NCBI GenBank assembly: GCA_023053545.1
Contig: JAKZAN010000002.1
Span: 5,130,375-5,194,374, forward strand
Length of the DNA: 64,000 bases
DNA from: Lepidurus packardi
Lineage: Eukaryota; Arthropoda; Branchiopoda; Notostraca; Triopsidae
Direction: 5' to 3'
Shown here: one piece after another, positions 11,997 to 22,603 of the stretch
Position numbering within the stretch: position 1 is the first letter of the stretch
Layout: the number at the start of each line of letters is the position of its first letter
Notes under the pieces: model-generated
Told to the model about the DNA's origin: nothing
The model's database searches: none
The model's input: only the letters and a program-made list of their open reading frames with translations
Made by a program: the position numbers and the translations under genes

Positions 11997-12236
11997 CAGG
12001 GCTGTCCAACTGGCGGTTTGCGGGCTGGATCCGCTCCCCGATCACTTCGACAAAAGTATTAAGAAATTTACACCGTCACATATATTAGGTCTATACTTTT
12101 ACCAAAAGTCTAGCGAAGGAATAAAATACTTCTATCAAAAGTATATGATGCATCCCCTTGTTGACGGACTTACGGCCCCCGGGTTGATTTTGGGTATTAT
12201 CGTGGCCCTCAGTGGGTCAGAAGTTGGACAGCCCTG
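11997..12236. mobile_element. Non-autonomous hAT element with 8-bp target site duplication
   Basis: 240 bp bounded by CAGGGCTGTCCAACT and its inverse AGTTGGACAGCCCTG (one mismatch inside). These are the CAGGGGTGTCCAA-type ends of hAT transposons. CTATAGGA occurs directly before (11989-11996) and directly after (12237-12244): a perfect 8-bp target duplication of the nnnTAnnn form typical of the Buster group. There is no transposase, so it was mobilised in trans. Intact ends and target duplication suggest it is fairly young. Confidence 0.88.
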
Positions 12237-12319
12237 CTATAGGACAAACAGCCGAACGAAAACCGCTGGAGATTCCCAATAATCAGATGACAAAGAAACC
12301 CCGCTGTCAAGAAATGAAC

Positions 12320-12450
12320 TATAAAGAGCCAAAGCACCGTAGACATGTCCCCCAGGACTTTTTATTTTCCTATAATAACAGCCCTCACACTATTAACTTT
12401 CGTTCCCCGTATGTGTTCATGGGTGTTAACGTTTTGCCACGCCGGCATAA
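12320..12450 (+). mobile_element. Ty3/Gypsy-like LTR retroelement fossil (integrase fragment)
   Basis: A short plus-strand stretch reads FLFSYNNSPHTINFRSPYVF and on to VLPR, the pattern near the end of the catalytic core of Gypsy-type integrases (aYN.S.H..T..SP....G...LP). Nothing else of the element was recognised nearby, and no LTRs were seen. It is a small broken remnant. The hAT element at 11997-12236 lies just upstream and may have inserted into the same old copy. Confidence 0.45.
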
Positions 12451-12641
12451 CGCAAATAGTCACGAGAACCCAGCGCTAACGCCTTGTTACCTGTCCCTTT
12501 TCAAATTTGTACCTAGACTATTTGCTGAGACCAGTCCTGTTCCCTTACCAGTAGGCCGTTAATATATAAAGGTCTTTCGTATGAGTTTTTTCAACTTTGT
12601 TTATTATCACTTATTTCATATCACCACAAATTACACCACAA

Positions 12642-14890
12642 TTATCGTAAACTGCAAGCTTCCATGCGAGCTTGCATCAACATCGGTAGAACTTCTGACT
12701 TGACCCATCGGTGGGACTCCCCATGCGTTACCTTGAGAATTCCGACTCCTTCTTCCATATACTCTAGGGCTTGGTTAGGTAAACTCAGAAGCAGATTGAT
12801 CTTCGCCAATTTCAACAGCAAAACACCCAACAACGGATGGCAGATGCCGCAATAAAGCCTTCAAAGGCGTCGAAAACAAACACATTAACATAACATGCGA
12901 CAAAAGGAAGAACGAAGAACACGTAAGAAGATCATACATACCGATAGGATGGTAGTAGTTCACACCCGTAAGTTAACGCCAAATCCCACTTTTGTAAATT
13001 GATGCAGCAATCGAGAGCCGCATCGAGCATTCGGGCTTTGGGCAAAGACAGAGAATGAAGAAGGCCCTCTTGTTTGTCCAAGCATATCTGACACACGTCT
13101 AAGACTATGCAAAAACCGTAAATGGCGTGCAAAAACAAGATGGATGCTTTCAGATACATGCATTATGGTCCAATCAAAAACGTACAGTTTTGGTCACCCA
13201 TACTTCCCAATTGCTGCTCGGAAAAGTCGACGACTTCCCAAAACCTTTGGACGCCGTGAAACTCGAAACCACATTCGCATTTGGCACTTTTTGCAGTTCG
13301 CTAAACAAAAAAAATAGTAACAAAAAATAAATAATAATTACAATAAATAATAATAATAATAATAATAATAATAAGTAAATAATAATAAATAATTTAAAAA
13401 AGTATAACAACACATTCGCATTTGGCACTTTTTGCAATTCGCTAAAAAAATAGTAACAAAAAAATAAATAATAATTACAATAAATAATAATAAGTAAATA
13501 ATAATAAATACTTTAAAAAAATTATAATAATTCAAAGAAAAAAGAAAATAAAAGGATACAAAACTAAGTCAAAAGGCGTTATAAATAAGTTAATTAACAA
13601 CCTGGACGGGAATTGGCTGGGGACAGTTTGGGCACACAGCCGAGTACTCCATGTCATTTACATGTACATCAGTACAACGTGGGCAAAGACAGTCGAAATA
13701 GTACCGCTGTTTCAACTCTTGTTGCCTTTGCGAAACTGACGTCATGAGTTCAACATAACTAATGCGAACCTTTACGAAAGTGGAAAAAATTACTGACCGC
13801 TTCTTAACTAAAATGTCCTTAATTCATTAACGTTAAAGGTTTTACTTTATCCCAGGAAAAATCAGGAATATTTTCAATCGTGCGGATATAGATGCGAAGT
13901 CCTTCGAAGGACGCGACAGCGTTCGGTTTACACGAATGATCAATGACCGAAGGGGCCAGGTAGACGCCCGTTCCCACAGTTTGCATTTCGGCGTCCAAAA
14001 TACTGAAGCTATTAATGCACATCTGCTCAGAACAGTCAGAAAACATAAATAGCCAGGATAAGCCTGGAATCTTTGGGGGATTCTAGATGTAGATTTCTTA
14101 TTATACCCGGCCGAAAATAGCCATACACTCAGCCGCGTTTGGAACCAGAGCTTCTCCCAAATACTCGTGCAAGATACGATATAGAGACTGGAACTGTTCC
14201 ATGCGTTCAGCATCAAGTTTAAGGTCACTGTAATCTGAAGATTTTATACATTTTAAAATGTGAGGGAAAATTGTATAGAAATGAGAGAGTTTACGGGACT
14301 TTAAATCCTTGAACTTTCGGCTCCATTTTTCGGTTATTTTCCCTTCTTCCAAATCTCCCTTTCTCTGAAATACAAAAAAAAGGATGAAGTCCGGTTAGAC
14401 CTCTGCAAAGTCGTGGCATTTTTACAGAAAACTATGCTATTTTGTTGAAAATTATACTTTCTACGGAAATAAATCAAATACGAAGCTTGTTAAAGTAAGA
14501 AATTTTTATACTTGGAGCTTGAAGATGATGCGTGACAGTAAGCGGACTGAATCTGGGGGTATGCGAGGCTTTACGCGACGTAAATTGGCACACTCTTGCT
14601 TGTGATCAACCCAGGTAACAGATTGGCATTCTTTGCTGCAGTAATACGAGTACGAACATCCGGAGCAACGGTGTAGCGTCCTATCAGAAGCTTTTCTAGG
14701 CGGCAAAACTGTATTAAGACGAATAACGTTGCAGTTTATACGTTTAAGATAAGTTTACTTACGAACAGAGACAGTTTTCACACACAGAGCCCTTTAAAGA
14801 AGATTTAACGACGAACGCAAATGGCAAAGCTGTCATAATGCAAGTGCCTTTAGCGACAGACGAAGAATTTGGGTTAGACTTATTTTTCAT
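12642..14890 (-). CDS. SMYD-family SET/MYND protein lysine methyltransferase
   Basis: Eight exons: 14767-14890, 14512-14708, 14107-14364, 13846-14022, 13602-13769, 13186-13300, 12942-13104 and 12642-12858; 472 residues. Order: N-terminal S-SET part, MYND zinc finger (CENC...CSGC...YYCSKECQ...DHKQEC), SET core (MCINSFSILDAEMQTVGTG, then IDHSCKPN), ISYVELMTS, post-SET cysteines (CLCPRC, CPNC, KCECGFEF) and a TPR-like C-terminal helical bundle (LDAALDCCINLQKWDLALTY; HPLLGVLLLKLAKI; VTHGESH). It best resembles SMYD3 and the arthropod SMYD relatives. Unusual points: the SAM-binding NHSC motif reads DHSC, and the glycine-rich GRGL of the S-SET is not recognisable, so activity is uncertain. Exon 1 must use a GTTCGTAAG donor to stay in frame. 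The exon 7 acceptor (13105) is one of three in-phase choices. Substrate (histone or other) is unknown. Confidence 0.88.
13270..13531. repeat. Tandem duplication covering the 5' edge of SMYD exon 6, with AAT/AATA microsatellites
   Basis: 13270-13409 and 13411-13531 are near copies: CACATTCGCATTTGGCACTT, TTGCA(G/A)TTCGCTAAA, then an AATAAT-rich tail. The first copy contains the real acceptor and first 31 bp of SMYD exon 6. The second copy lies in the upstream intron and keeps a usable-looking acceptor. Confidence 0.85.
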
Positions 14891-15296
14891 AATTAAAACT
14901 CCTTGCACCGTAAAGCGAGTAGTTTAGTCCAGTTACAACTCACTACGACATTCCGTCTTCTTTCGATGCGAGAAGACAGGTATAGAAAAAAGAATAATAA
15001 TAGATGTCGCTTGGTAGAGCTAAAGGTTCCTTTCCTAGGCACAATAATGAAAAGCGAGTTCAGGCTTTTGCGGTTCGAACCGAGACAGTCTGGCTTCAAG
15101 CTGAACCAACCCGCTGGGTGCTACCGTGTAGATCGTGCAGAGATATTAATCTACTGACTGTAATATTTTAGATAACAAGAAAGGGTCGGAGGATAAATTC
15201 TGTATATTTTTTAGAGCTTAAGCTCATCTTCTTCTTTTGCAGAACACGATTTACAAAATTGGGAAATGGTAAATGGAAATTCGGAAGATCTGCTCA
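14891..15296. other. Intergenic between SMYD start and CHMP6 3' end
   Basis: SMYD promoter side and CHMP6 3' flank. A tRNA-like box pair occurs at about 15009 (TTGGTAGAGC) and about 15067 (GGTTCGAACC), but no tRNA cloverleaf could be drawn. Confidence 0.35.
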
Positions 15297-16636
15297 CTAA
15301 TTTGCTAGAGCAGTCTCTCGACTTCGCACTTTTCTGGCGGCAGGCACGGCTGTAGGTTTTTCTTCTTCTTCTTCTGTAGGCTCTACTCTGTCTTCTGGCA
15401 TTTCCGACGAAGGAGCCTCGGGTAATTGCTCAAGCAGTAGCTCTTCTAGTTCGTTTTCTACAGCACTTTCTTCCTCTGCAGTCGTACAGTTGGATAAGAT
15501 TGCATCGATTTCCTACATTTAAATACATAATTTCCATTAAAATTTGAATTTCTGCACGATGATTCACAATTTTAGTTTCATTTCAAAATGGCTTCTCCTA
15601 GTACCACATGCAGTTCAGCAAAAACCGAACCGAAACGTCATATGCGGCCCCACTGACCTCTGATAGCAACCAAATCAAACCGAACCCAAAACCCAAAGCG
15701 TGGTTTGGGTTCGGCACCAAACCCGACATATTCGAATCACAGAGGAAAGATATATCTTTATGATTCGAAACATTCAAAGTTATTACTATACCAAACTTTT
15801 AATACCCAAATAGCAAACCCAAGATAATGAATCCAAAATTTACTAGCTATTTTTTTAAGAAAATGCTTGTTAGAAAAGAGAAAGACTTACCTGGATTTTA
15901 TCTTTGTATTCTTCAGTTTCCAACAGAATGTCCTGTACATCTTCCACTGAAAATAAGGCGGACAGTTTTTTTAGCGCTAGGTTTCCTTGTTTCAAGTTTT
16001 CAATGACTGTAATTTTGACGCTGGCAAACTCCACTTCATTGATCATGTTTTCAATGTTGTCAAGTTGCCCCGATGTTTGCTGAAAGAGGTCTTCTTGATA
16101 CCTCTTCTTCCGCAAAAGCAGCTTCGCCCGGCTATGTGAAACAATTTCAGTAACAAATTTCGCTCTAATAGAACTACTCACTCTCTTTTGTTTTGCTGCA
16201 GCAATTGGATAGCAACCTGTCTATCCTTTTCTATAACACCAATGATCTTCTTTTGATATTGCTTTAAGGCATCTCGTTGCTGTTTCAATTGCTAAAATAA
16301 TAAATGGAAAAAAAGTTTAGAAGAAGCTGTAGCACCAAAATTTCTCACATCAAATTCTAACTTTCGGAACAATCTGATATTGTGACATTTGAAAACAATC
16401 TAGTATGCTTCACTGAATTTATACATTAAACGTAAAGGTTTTAATACAAATTAAAGTCGTTCCCAAATTTCTCTTGACCAACGGCCTATACCGAGTTAAG
16501 CTAAAAAACGAATGCAAGAATGCAAACCTAAACATGAAACAAGCTTGTCATGACAAACATGATGTTACCTTACCAACAAAACATTGTCTCGCTCATTGAC
16601 GTTAACTTTCCGGCTTTTACTACTAAAGATCCCCAT
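15297..16636 (-). CDS. CHMP6: Charged multivesicular body protein 6 (ESCRT-III, Vps20)
   Basis: ESCRT-III subunit that links ESCRT-II (VPS25) to CHMP4 polymerisation on endosomes, in multivesicular body sorting and cytokinetic abscission. Four exons: 16574-16636, 16182-16291, 15891-16131 and 15297-15512; 209 residues (human 201). MGIFSSKSRK is a canonical N-myristoylation signal. The Snf7 core helices follow: QLKQQRDALKQYQKKI, RAKLLLRKKRYQEDLFQQTS, ASVKITVIENLKQGNLALKK and LFSVEDVQDILLETEEYKDK. The acidic C-terminal part has a MIM2-like segment (QLPEAPSSEMPEDRV) for VPS4 binding. A diverged copy of the start region lies 239 bp upstream of the gene. Confidence 0.93.
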
Positions 16637-16996
16637 TCCCCTTGGTCTAATTCCATGAAACTATAGGCAAAAGGGTTGCGCTTTTTCCAATCCGGAATGT
16701 AAACAACACACAGGTAGGCGCTTAGCTTAGTCTTCAGTCATTCTTGCTGGGCGTCGCGTATCTTTACACAGCTTGAACCCGCGGTTTAAACAAACCAACA
16801 TAGTTGACGGACTTAGTTGTTCTTACTCTGACGGACTTAGTAGTTCAACATAGTTGAACTACTAAAGATACCCATTCCCCTTGGTACAATTTCATTGAAG
16901 TACAGGCAAAAGGGCGATAATTTTGATTCCAGAGAATAAACAACATTCAAATAGGTGCTTAGCTTAGTTTTTAGTCGTTCTTTTCTGGGCGTGACA
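16620..16996. repeat. Dispersed duplication of the CHMP6 start region
   Basis: 16620-16757 (first codons and 5' flank of CHMP6) and 16859-16996 are similar over about 138 bp at an offset of 239 bp. The upstream copy still has ATG and would encode MGIFSS before diverging into a stop after 13 codons. Confidence 0.75.
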
Positions 16997-17684
16997 CTAC
17001 GTGACATATTAGTTCGCGTTTAGGTCTTGTATGCTTCTCTTCGGTCCGAGAGCTAGATTACCTTTTCCAATCATTGCATATGTTTTTATATCTGACAGCC
17101 ACAACCTTGCCCGGTCAACGTTAGCCGATTGTAACCCATCCAACATTCCATTCGTAATTACGATAACCTTAACCTTGGCCCGTAACAATGACTACGCGGC
17201 TTGAACCCGCAGTCTGAGCGGATTGGCCACACTGAAAAATCCTAGACTGCAAACCAAATGGTTAGCGGACATTTGGTTGGTACAAGCTTGTATATTAACA
17301 GAGTGTTATATTAGTTAAAGATATGATTATTTGCTTTATTATATTATAGAAAAATCTGGTCACAATTGAATATCGCATAAAATTAAATAATTAGTCAATG
17401 TCAGTTCTACCGCGACGGTTTCAATTTTCACAATTCGCGGGTCCAGCATGTGATCCACTGTGACGAACTACCACCTAAAACCCAAACAAACGGAATCCGC
17501 CAGAACCGGACTAGCATGTGGCTCAGTTTACGTTTGAAACAAGACTGCTGCAGCTTTCTTTCCCTTTGTTTAGTCTCCAGGATTGAGTTTCAGAGCTAAA
17601 AATTTCTCCAGTAAAACAAACAATTTTCATTCTTTTGTATATTTCTTATTTATTTTAATTTATTTTAGCCTGCTTACACTTAGG
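16637..17684. other. Divergent promoter region between CHMP6 (-) and SWT1 (+)
   Basis: Both genes start outward from here, so it must hold both promoters. It contains the CHMP6 start duplication and two minus-strand GGGTTCAAGC motifs (about 16782 and 17190) that resemble tRNA B boxes without a full tRNA. An acceptor-like TTACACTTAG ends just before the SWT1 ATG, suggesting a 5' UTR intron. Confidence 0.45.
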
Positions 17685-20649
17685 ATGTCGGAGAAAGATG
17701 ATGACCCTGAGTTCATCCCTACAAATTGGATAAAGAGGAAATCAAAATCCAGACATGGCATGTATTATTATTTCAATACACTAACAAATCAAAGTAGATG
17801 GACTCCGCCCTCTCTAACACCCGAAGGATCACCAGGACCAGCCATAGCCGTGCCGTCGCAGTCTTCTTCCGATACTGCTTCGGTTACTTCACGATCACAA
17901 GAACGATGTCGAAATGGAAATGAAGATTCACGTCTCGGAATCAAAAAGACGGAAGCTTTTAAAAGCAAAGCCAAAAACACCGAAAAGGTGTCCAAACACT
18001 ACAAAAAGATCGTTACTGCCTTAAATAACTTTGTAAGCGGCACCGAAGATCGCAAAAAGGGGCGAAAGGCCCTAAATAAGGACTCCTTTCAAAACAACCT
18101 CACCAAAGAGCAAGTTTTGGAGGCCAAGTCCAAGACAGTTCCTCCCCCAGCTTCATCAAGAGCATCAATAAGCCAGAATCCAGAAGAAAGCAATGAGGAT
18201 AATGACATGGACTGGGAGTTGACTGGTGATTTGGTTGTCACGGCGGTAAATTATTTTTAACTAATTTAAAACACTCCAGATTTCAATTTTCTCTATTTTA
18301 GCTCCAAGAACTTCGTCAGCAAGCTACAGCAGAACAGCTGGAAATGGAATGTGATGAATTTTTCAACCTGTTTTCCATGGCGAAGAATGTACACGGGGCC
18401 GAGTTGAACATTGTAATAGACACCAATGTTTTCCTCGCGAATTTGCAATTCGTTACGTATTTACTTGGTACTAAACTGCCTGGTAAGTCTAAATCTGTAT
18501 GCAAACATACAGAATATATAAAATAACGCGTTTACTGGTCGTAGAATGGGGCCAACCACGCTTAGTGATTCCTTGGGTTGTCCTGCAAGAGCTTGACTAC
18601 CTAAAAGCTAAGAAAGGCAGTAATGGACGCCTTCAACTGGCAGCCCGGATGGCTGTAGCCTTAATTCATACTTCAATGACCAACAAGCACCCGTTTTTAA
18701 CAAGTGAAATTCAAATTAAAAGAAATTTTAACGAGTTAAAATATTCATTTTGGTGGGTTAATTTGGCGAATAGTACAAACTGCATGTGAAGCTAGCGAAG
18801 CTGGTGAAGTCTTTTTGTCTGATCAAGCTGACGATAAAATATTACATTGTGCCATTAGTCTAGTGAAAAAAGGACGGTATGCCGTAAGTTCTGCAGTGAT
18901 TTCGTGATTTAATATATTATTTTTAATTTTGTAATAGGTTTTGCTGTCAAATGACTTGAATCTCTGTTCGAAGGCCTTGGCTCACGATGTTAAGGCGTAC
19001 AAGTGGGAAGCGCTTTTAGAAGGGATACAGACAATGTCATCAGCCGCACAGAAAACAACCACACAAGAAAATGCTCGAGAAAATGCGCTTAAGTTGGCAG
19101 ATCGGGAGCTCGTGGAGCAGATTGGTAGTAGCTTACGAGAATCGTTTTCGAAAGTAGGAAGATTCATTTAAGTATATAGCACTGGTATGGAAGAAAATAC
19201 GTAAAATTGCAGGTGTTGGAGTTTGAGATGAAAGCTGCGTACCAAGAGCTTTGGAAATCCATTGTTTTGGTTAAACCACCGTGGATCTTTGGTGATATCG
19301 TTCGCTGTATTAATAAGCATTGGATAGCGGTATTCGGAATGGTTTATTCGAAACATCTCCGGGATGTTGTAAATAACTTGCAACGATCTTTGCACGAGTA
19401 CAGAAGTAAGCTTTTTGCATTTATTAAGCGATTGTTCAATTAAGATTATGATTTTTATTTCTAGATTCACTGCCTTCGGTCAAGCAAGGGAAAGAGCTAT
19501 TCGATAGTGCGCTGTCCTCACTCAAAATGGTAGCTAAAGTCAGGCAAGAATTGGCCCCGTTTTTGGAAGCCCAGATTGACATTATAAAGGCAATATTCGT
19601 TATTTTAACCAATATTTTTTTGTTTATTATTTTTTTTTTTTTGTTTTATTTAGTATTAGTTTATATATTTATTTTCCATTGTTTTTTCAGGAAGATTATG
19701 GAAAATGGGAAAATTTCACGCGGGGAGATTCGGATTTCTTGGATGCGAAAAAACAGATCGCATTAAATTTCTTTCAGTTCTTGTGGCATCAGATATTCTC
19801 CACATGGTAATATCAATAGTTGATCTGAGGATATCGTTATGAAATTAGTATCGATTTCTATTAATTTATTTCGTCTATTTTGTGAAATTAGTATCGATTT
19901 TTATTAATTTATTTGGTCTATGTTGTTAGATTTATATCGATTTGTATTAGATTTTATTTAATCAGTTTCTATTAAAGTTAATTTAATGCGATTTTTAGAA
20001 TTTTTTCTTTTTTTTTTCGCGTCAAATATTCTCCACATAGTAATACCAATAAATGATTGAGGATGTCTTTATGAAATTAGTATAATTCTTTAGTTTAGTT
20101 TATCCATTTTATTTAGATCGATTTTTATTAAAACTTGCTTGATCGATTTTTATTAGAGTTCATTTAATAGATTTTTTATTAAGGGCTTTTTTCTTTTCTT
20201 TAACTTAGTGCTGAAGTGCTCTACACATTGGAGATCCCGAGCAGTTTGGAATACCATCCAACGGGATCTCTAACTCAATTTGAAGCTCAGACGTATTTGA
20301 TAAGTCTCAGACAAGCAATAATAAATCTGCACAACTCGATGGCCAAGTATGTAATTGAAATACTTAAAAAAAAGTCTTAAAAAAGATGTTTGTAATCGAA
20401 AGCCGGTGTTTTGTAATAGGTTTTTGAAGGACACTGACCAAGTAGCTGCACGCGAATTCGCACATTCATTGTTCGCATGTGTAAATGCAGAGGTTATTAT
20501 CATAAGCGAAGAAACGTTGCCTGCTCAAAACGTTCAGGAATTAACCCACGCCTTGCTGGCGTTAGCGTCAGAGGAAAGCGGCAGGTATATAAACCTTTTT
20601 TTCTTTTCCTACTTTTTTCAGTTTAAAATTGAAGTCGGAACTGGATTAG
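17685..20649 (+). CDS. SWT1: SWT1-like RNA endoribonuclease (WW and PIN domains)
   Basis: Nuclear endoribonuclease acting in quality control of transcripts at the pore. Eleven exons: 17685-18245, 18302-18482, 18545-18703, 18774-18883, 18938-19153, 19213-19405, 19465-19598, 19691-19806, 20209-20346, 20420-20584 and 20622-20649; 666 residues. WW domain near the N-terminus (NWIKRKSKSRHGMYYYFNTL, SRWTPP). PIN domain at about 213-340 with acidic residues in place: IVIDTNVFLANLQFV, WVVLQELDYLKA, LSDQADDKILHCA and LLSNDLNLCSKA. A conserved helical C-terminal region follows. Residues about 50-185 are Ser/Lys-rich linker. Human SWT1 is longer (about 900), mostly in linkers. Exon 7 ends at GTTATT, the least typical donor here. 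The intron after exon 8 holds a broken copy of that exon's end. Confidence 0.9.
19788..20082. repeat. Duplicated exon 8 / donor edge inside the SWT1 intron
   Basis: 19788-19851 (last 19 bp of exon 8, donor and intron start) resembles 20021-20082 (ATATTCTCCACAT(G/A)GTAAT, then AT-rich sequence to ATGAAATTAGTA). Between them are GATTTTTATTAATTT-type repeats. The copy has lost the last exonic G before the donor GT. Confidence 0.75.
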
Positions 20650-22238
20650 AACCATGTCATTAACGCCTTGAATGCCCAGACACTTTAAAAGGATGTGAAA
20701 GAGTCCTCAAGTTTATTTTAAACTCGTAAGTTTCTTGGCAGATGTAGCTTGCACTACACACAAAGTTTGTTGTTAATGTCAAGTTGGGTGTAGTCAGACA
20801 GTCATGTCATTTCATTTGAGAAACAAATGCTCAGGAAACTAGGTCAAAAGACGCCGGTTATTTGATCTCATTTTCAAGAACCCCGTCGTAAACCGAAATT
20901 GAAACTGCAGAATGTGTTTCGTGTGTCTTTAACTTCGAAACGGTTGACGTAGGAGGAAGTAAACGACCATCACTGTCAGACGCAAAGGCCTCACAGGATT
21001 TCTAAGCCTGAAGTCGTTCTAAGTCGTTTGTGTGCGCTTCGCAACATCGCAATGAAGTCACATTGTACGTTTGTTTGCGAAAGAAATCCCCTAGAGAAGC
21101 TCCCGCGACCTTGCCCTATATTTTAGCATGCAAATAAGGGGTAAACGAGTGACATTCAACTCGTAAAACAACGAGATTGGAACGCTTAAGGAGAAAGAGC
21201 TCTGTATTCATTTGGTTGTTTTCATTATCATCACCTACATATTGTGTTTGTTATTTGTCTCGTTAGAGCGAAGATGGAGAACGGCCTCGGGCAATTACAA
21301 GGATTCCATGATTTGCTACCGAATCTTACTTCCATCTGCTAGAAGTATTTCCCGTGTTCGCAATGCCCAAGTGCATGCCGATAATGTCCATTTTCTGACG
21401 TCGGTTATCGTTTTTGTGATTATTGTTATGCCTGTCAAGACGTGTTTAACCCAGAGGCATACTTTCAAACAAATAATAAAGAATCAAAGTATTACTTTTC
21501 TACCTAACAAAGAGAAGTTTATTATTGACTATTATTTACTTAAAAAAGAGAAATCTTATAACGCGTTTTGTATTTGTTTTATAACCGTTTATTGAGTAGG
21601 CGTCGTATTTTTTTGGTAGGATATTCTTTTTTTAGCCCACATTAGTTTAAAATTCACGAAAAATTCCCGGAGGACCAGATCACTTAACAAATCGGGCAAG
21701 AGAGGGCGTTGTAATGCGTTGGGAGTTTTTAGTTGAACGAAAAATTCGAGTTTCACCCTTTTTTGTCAATTAGGAAAGAGAAAATTCGTGGCTTTTTCTT
21801 GGGAATGTTTGTCTTGTATACATTACATCTATATATAAAACCGGTCAGTCTTGTACATAACACATGATGGAGCTGAATAAGTTTCTTGATAAGGAGATTC
21901 TTGCAATATGCAAACCGTAAACATTAGGAATTCGTGATTTTGGTGAACAATTCTCACATCCATACTAATAAATACTATATCTCGTGTATACCCAACTCTC
22001 CTTTCGCAACATAAATAGTTTAAATTAAGTCGTGGTTAAGCTACCCAGGCAACAGCAGCAAAAAGAAGCAGCAGCAACTTATTTTGACTCATTCTCCTGT
22101 GACTCGAGCATGTTTTGCTTTACAAAGATCAGATCTGCGTTTCCAAACGCTCCATTATTCTATCACAGAACATATGAGAGTTTTGAAAAACAAATGGTAT
22201 AGGCTATGGTGGAAAAAAAGCGGTCGAGAAGACTCCGT
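20650..22238. other. Convergent 3' region between SWT1 and the RGS locus
   Basis: 3' flanks of SWT1 (plus) and the RGS gene (minus). About 1.6 kb with no exon that has good splice sites. AATAAA-like signals occur on both strands, for example around 21475 (plus) and TTTATT near 21518 (minus-strand AATAAA). Confidence 0.45.
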
Positions 22239-22603
22239 TTATCTGCTAATGGAGCTGTCTTGGTAGCGCTCGGGGTGAATGAGTTCCAAGTAGAGGTCCG
22301 ATTGGAGAAACCGCGTATACGCATCGCGTTCCATCAACGCTTGTATCCGACGTTGAGCAAGGTCGAACGCATGTCGATCAATGGCTGAATTTTGCAGATG
22401 GGTCAAAGTCGCCAGTCTGGTATCAGGGTCCAGATTGACTTCTTTGGGAGCTTGCACTGCAATGAAGTCGTTGTAGATTTTCTGGCCTCGGGTCTGCAGC
22501 TTCTGGGGTCGGGACTTTTTGTATTCTTCGCAAGCTAGCCAAAAATCCACGTTCTCGTCGCTGAATTCTCTCTGTAGGAATGCACGGAATAGTGACGATC
22601 CAT
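22239..22603 (-). CDS. RGS locus last exon: RGS box
   Basis: Encodes most of the RGS domain: [79 protein letters not shown], ending SSISR and TAA. Known G-alpha contacts of RGS4 are kept (Glu-Asn of the EN pair, Asn of KEVNLD, Asp and Arg of RDAYTRFL); the Ser after that Asp is Ala. So GAP activity is likely. Closest in type to the RGS3/RGS4 (R4) subfamily. Confidence 0.95.

Noticed and set aside
12642-12855. Plus-strand reading frames over the SMYD exons, and similar frames opposite the 3.8-kb RGS exon (51541-55173)
   Set aside because: They are antisense shadows of well-supported exons, without splice sites or family similarity of their own.
14995-15085. tRNA-like A box (TTGGTAGAGC) and B box (GGTTCGAACC)
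   Set aside because: No acceptor stem or anticodon arm could be folded; it may be a decayed tRNA-derived SINE, but no second copy was recognised.
16775-17240. Two minus-strand GGGTTCAAGC motifs resembling tRNA T arms; the second is preceded by TGGCC and CTCAGACTGCG
   Set aside because: Only fragments of a Leu/Ser-type tRNA pattern; no complete cloverleaf.
21212-21595. 127-codon plus-strand frame after SWT1
   Set aside because: Starts at a non-ATG codon and shows no domain; likely 3' flanking sequence.
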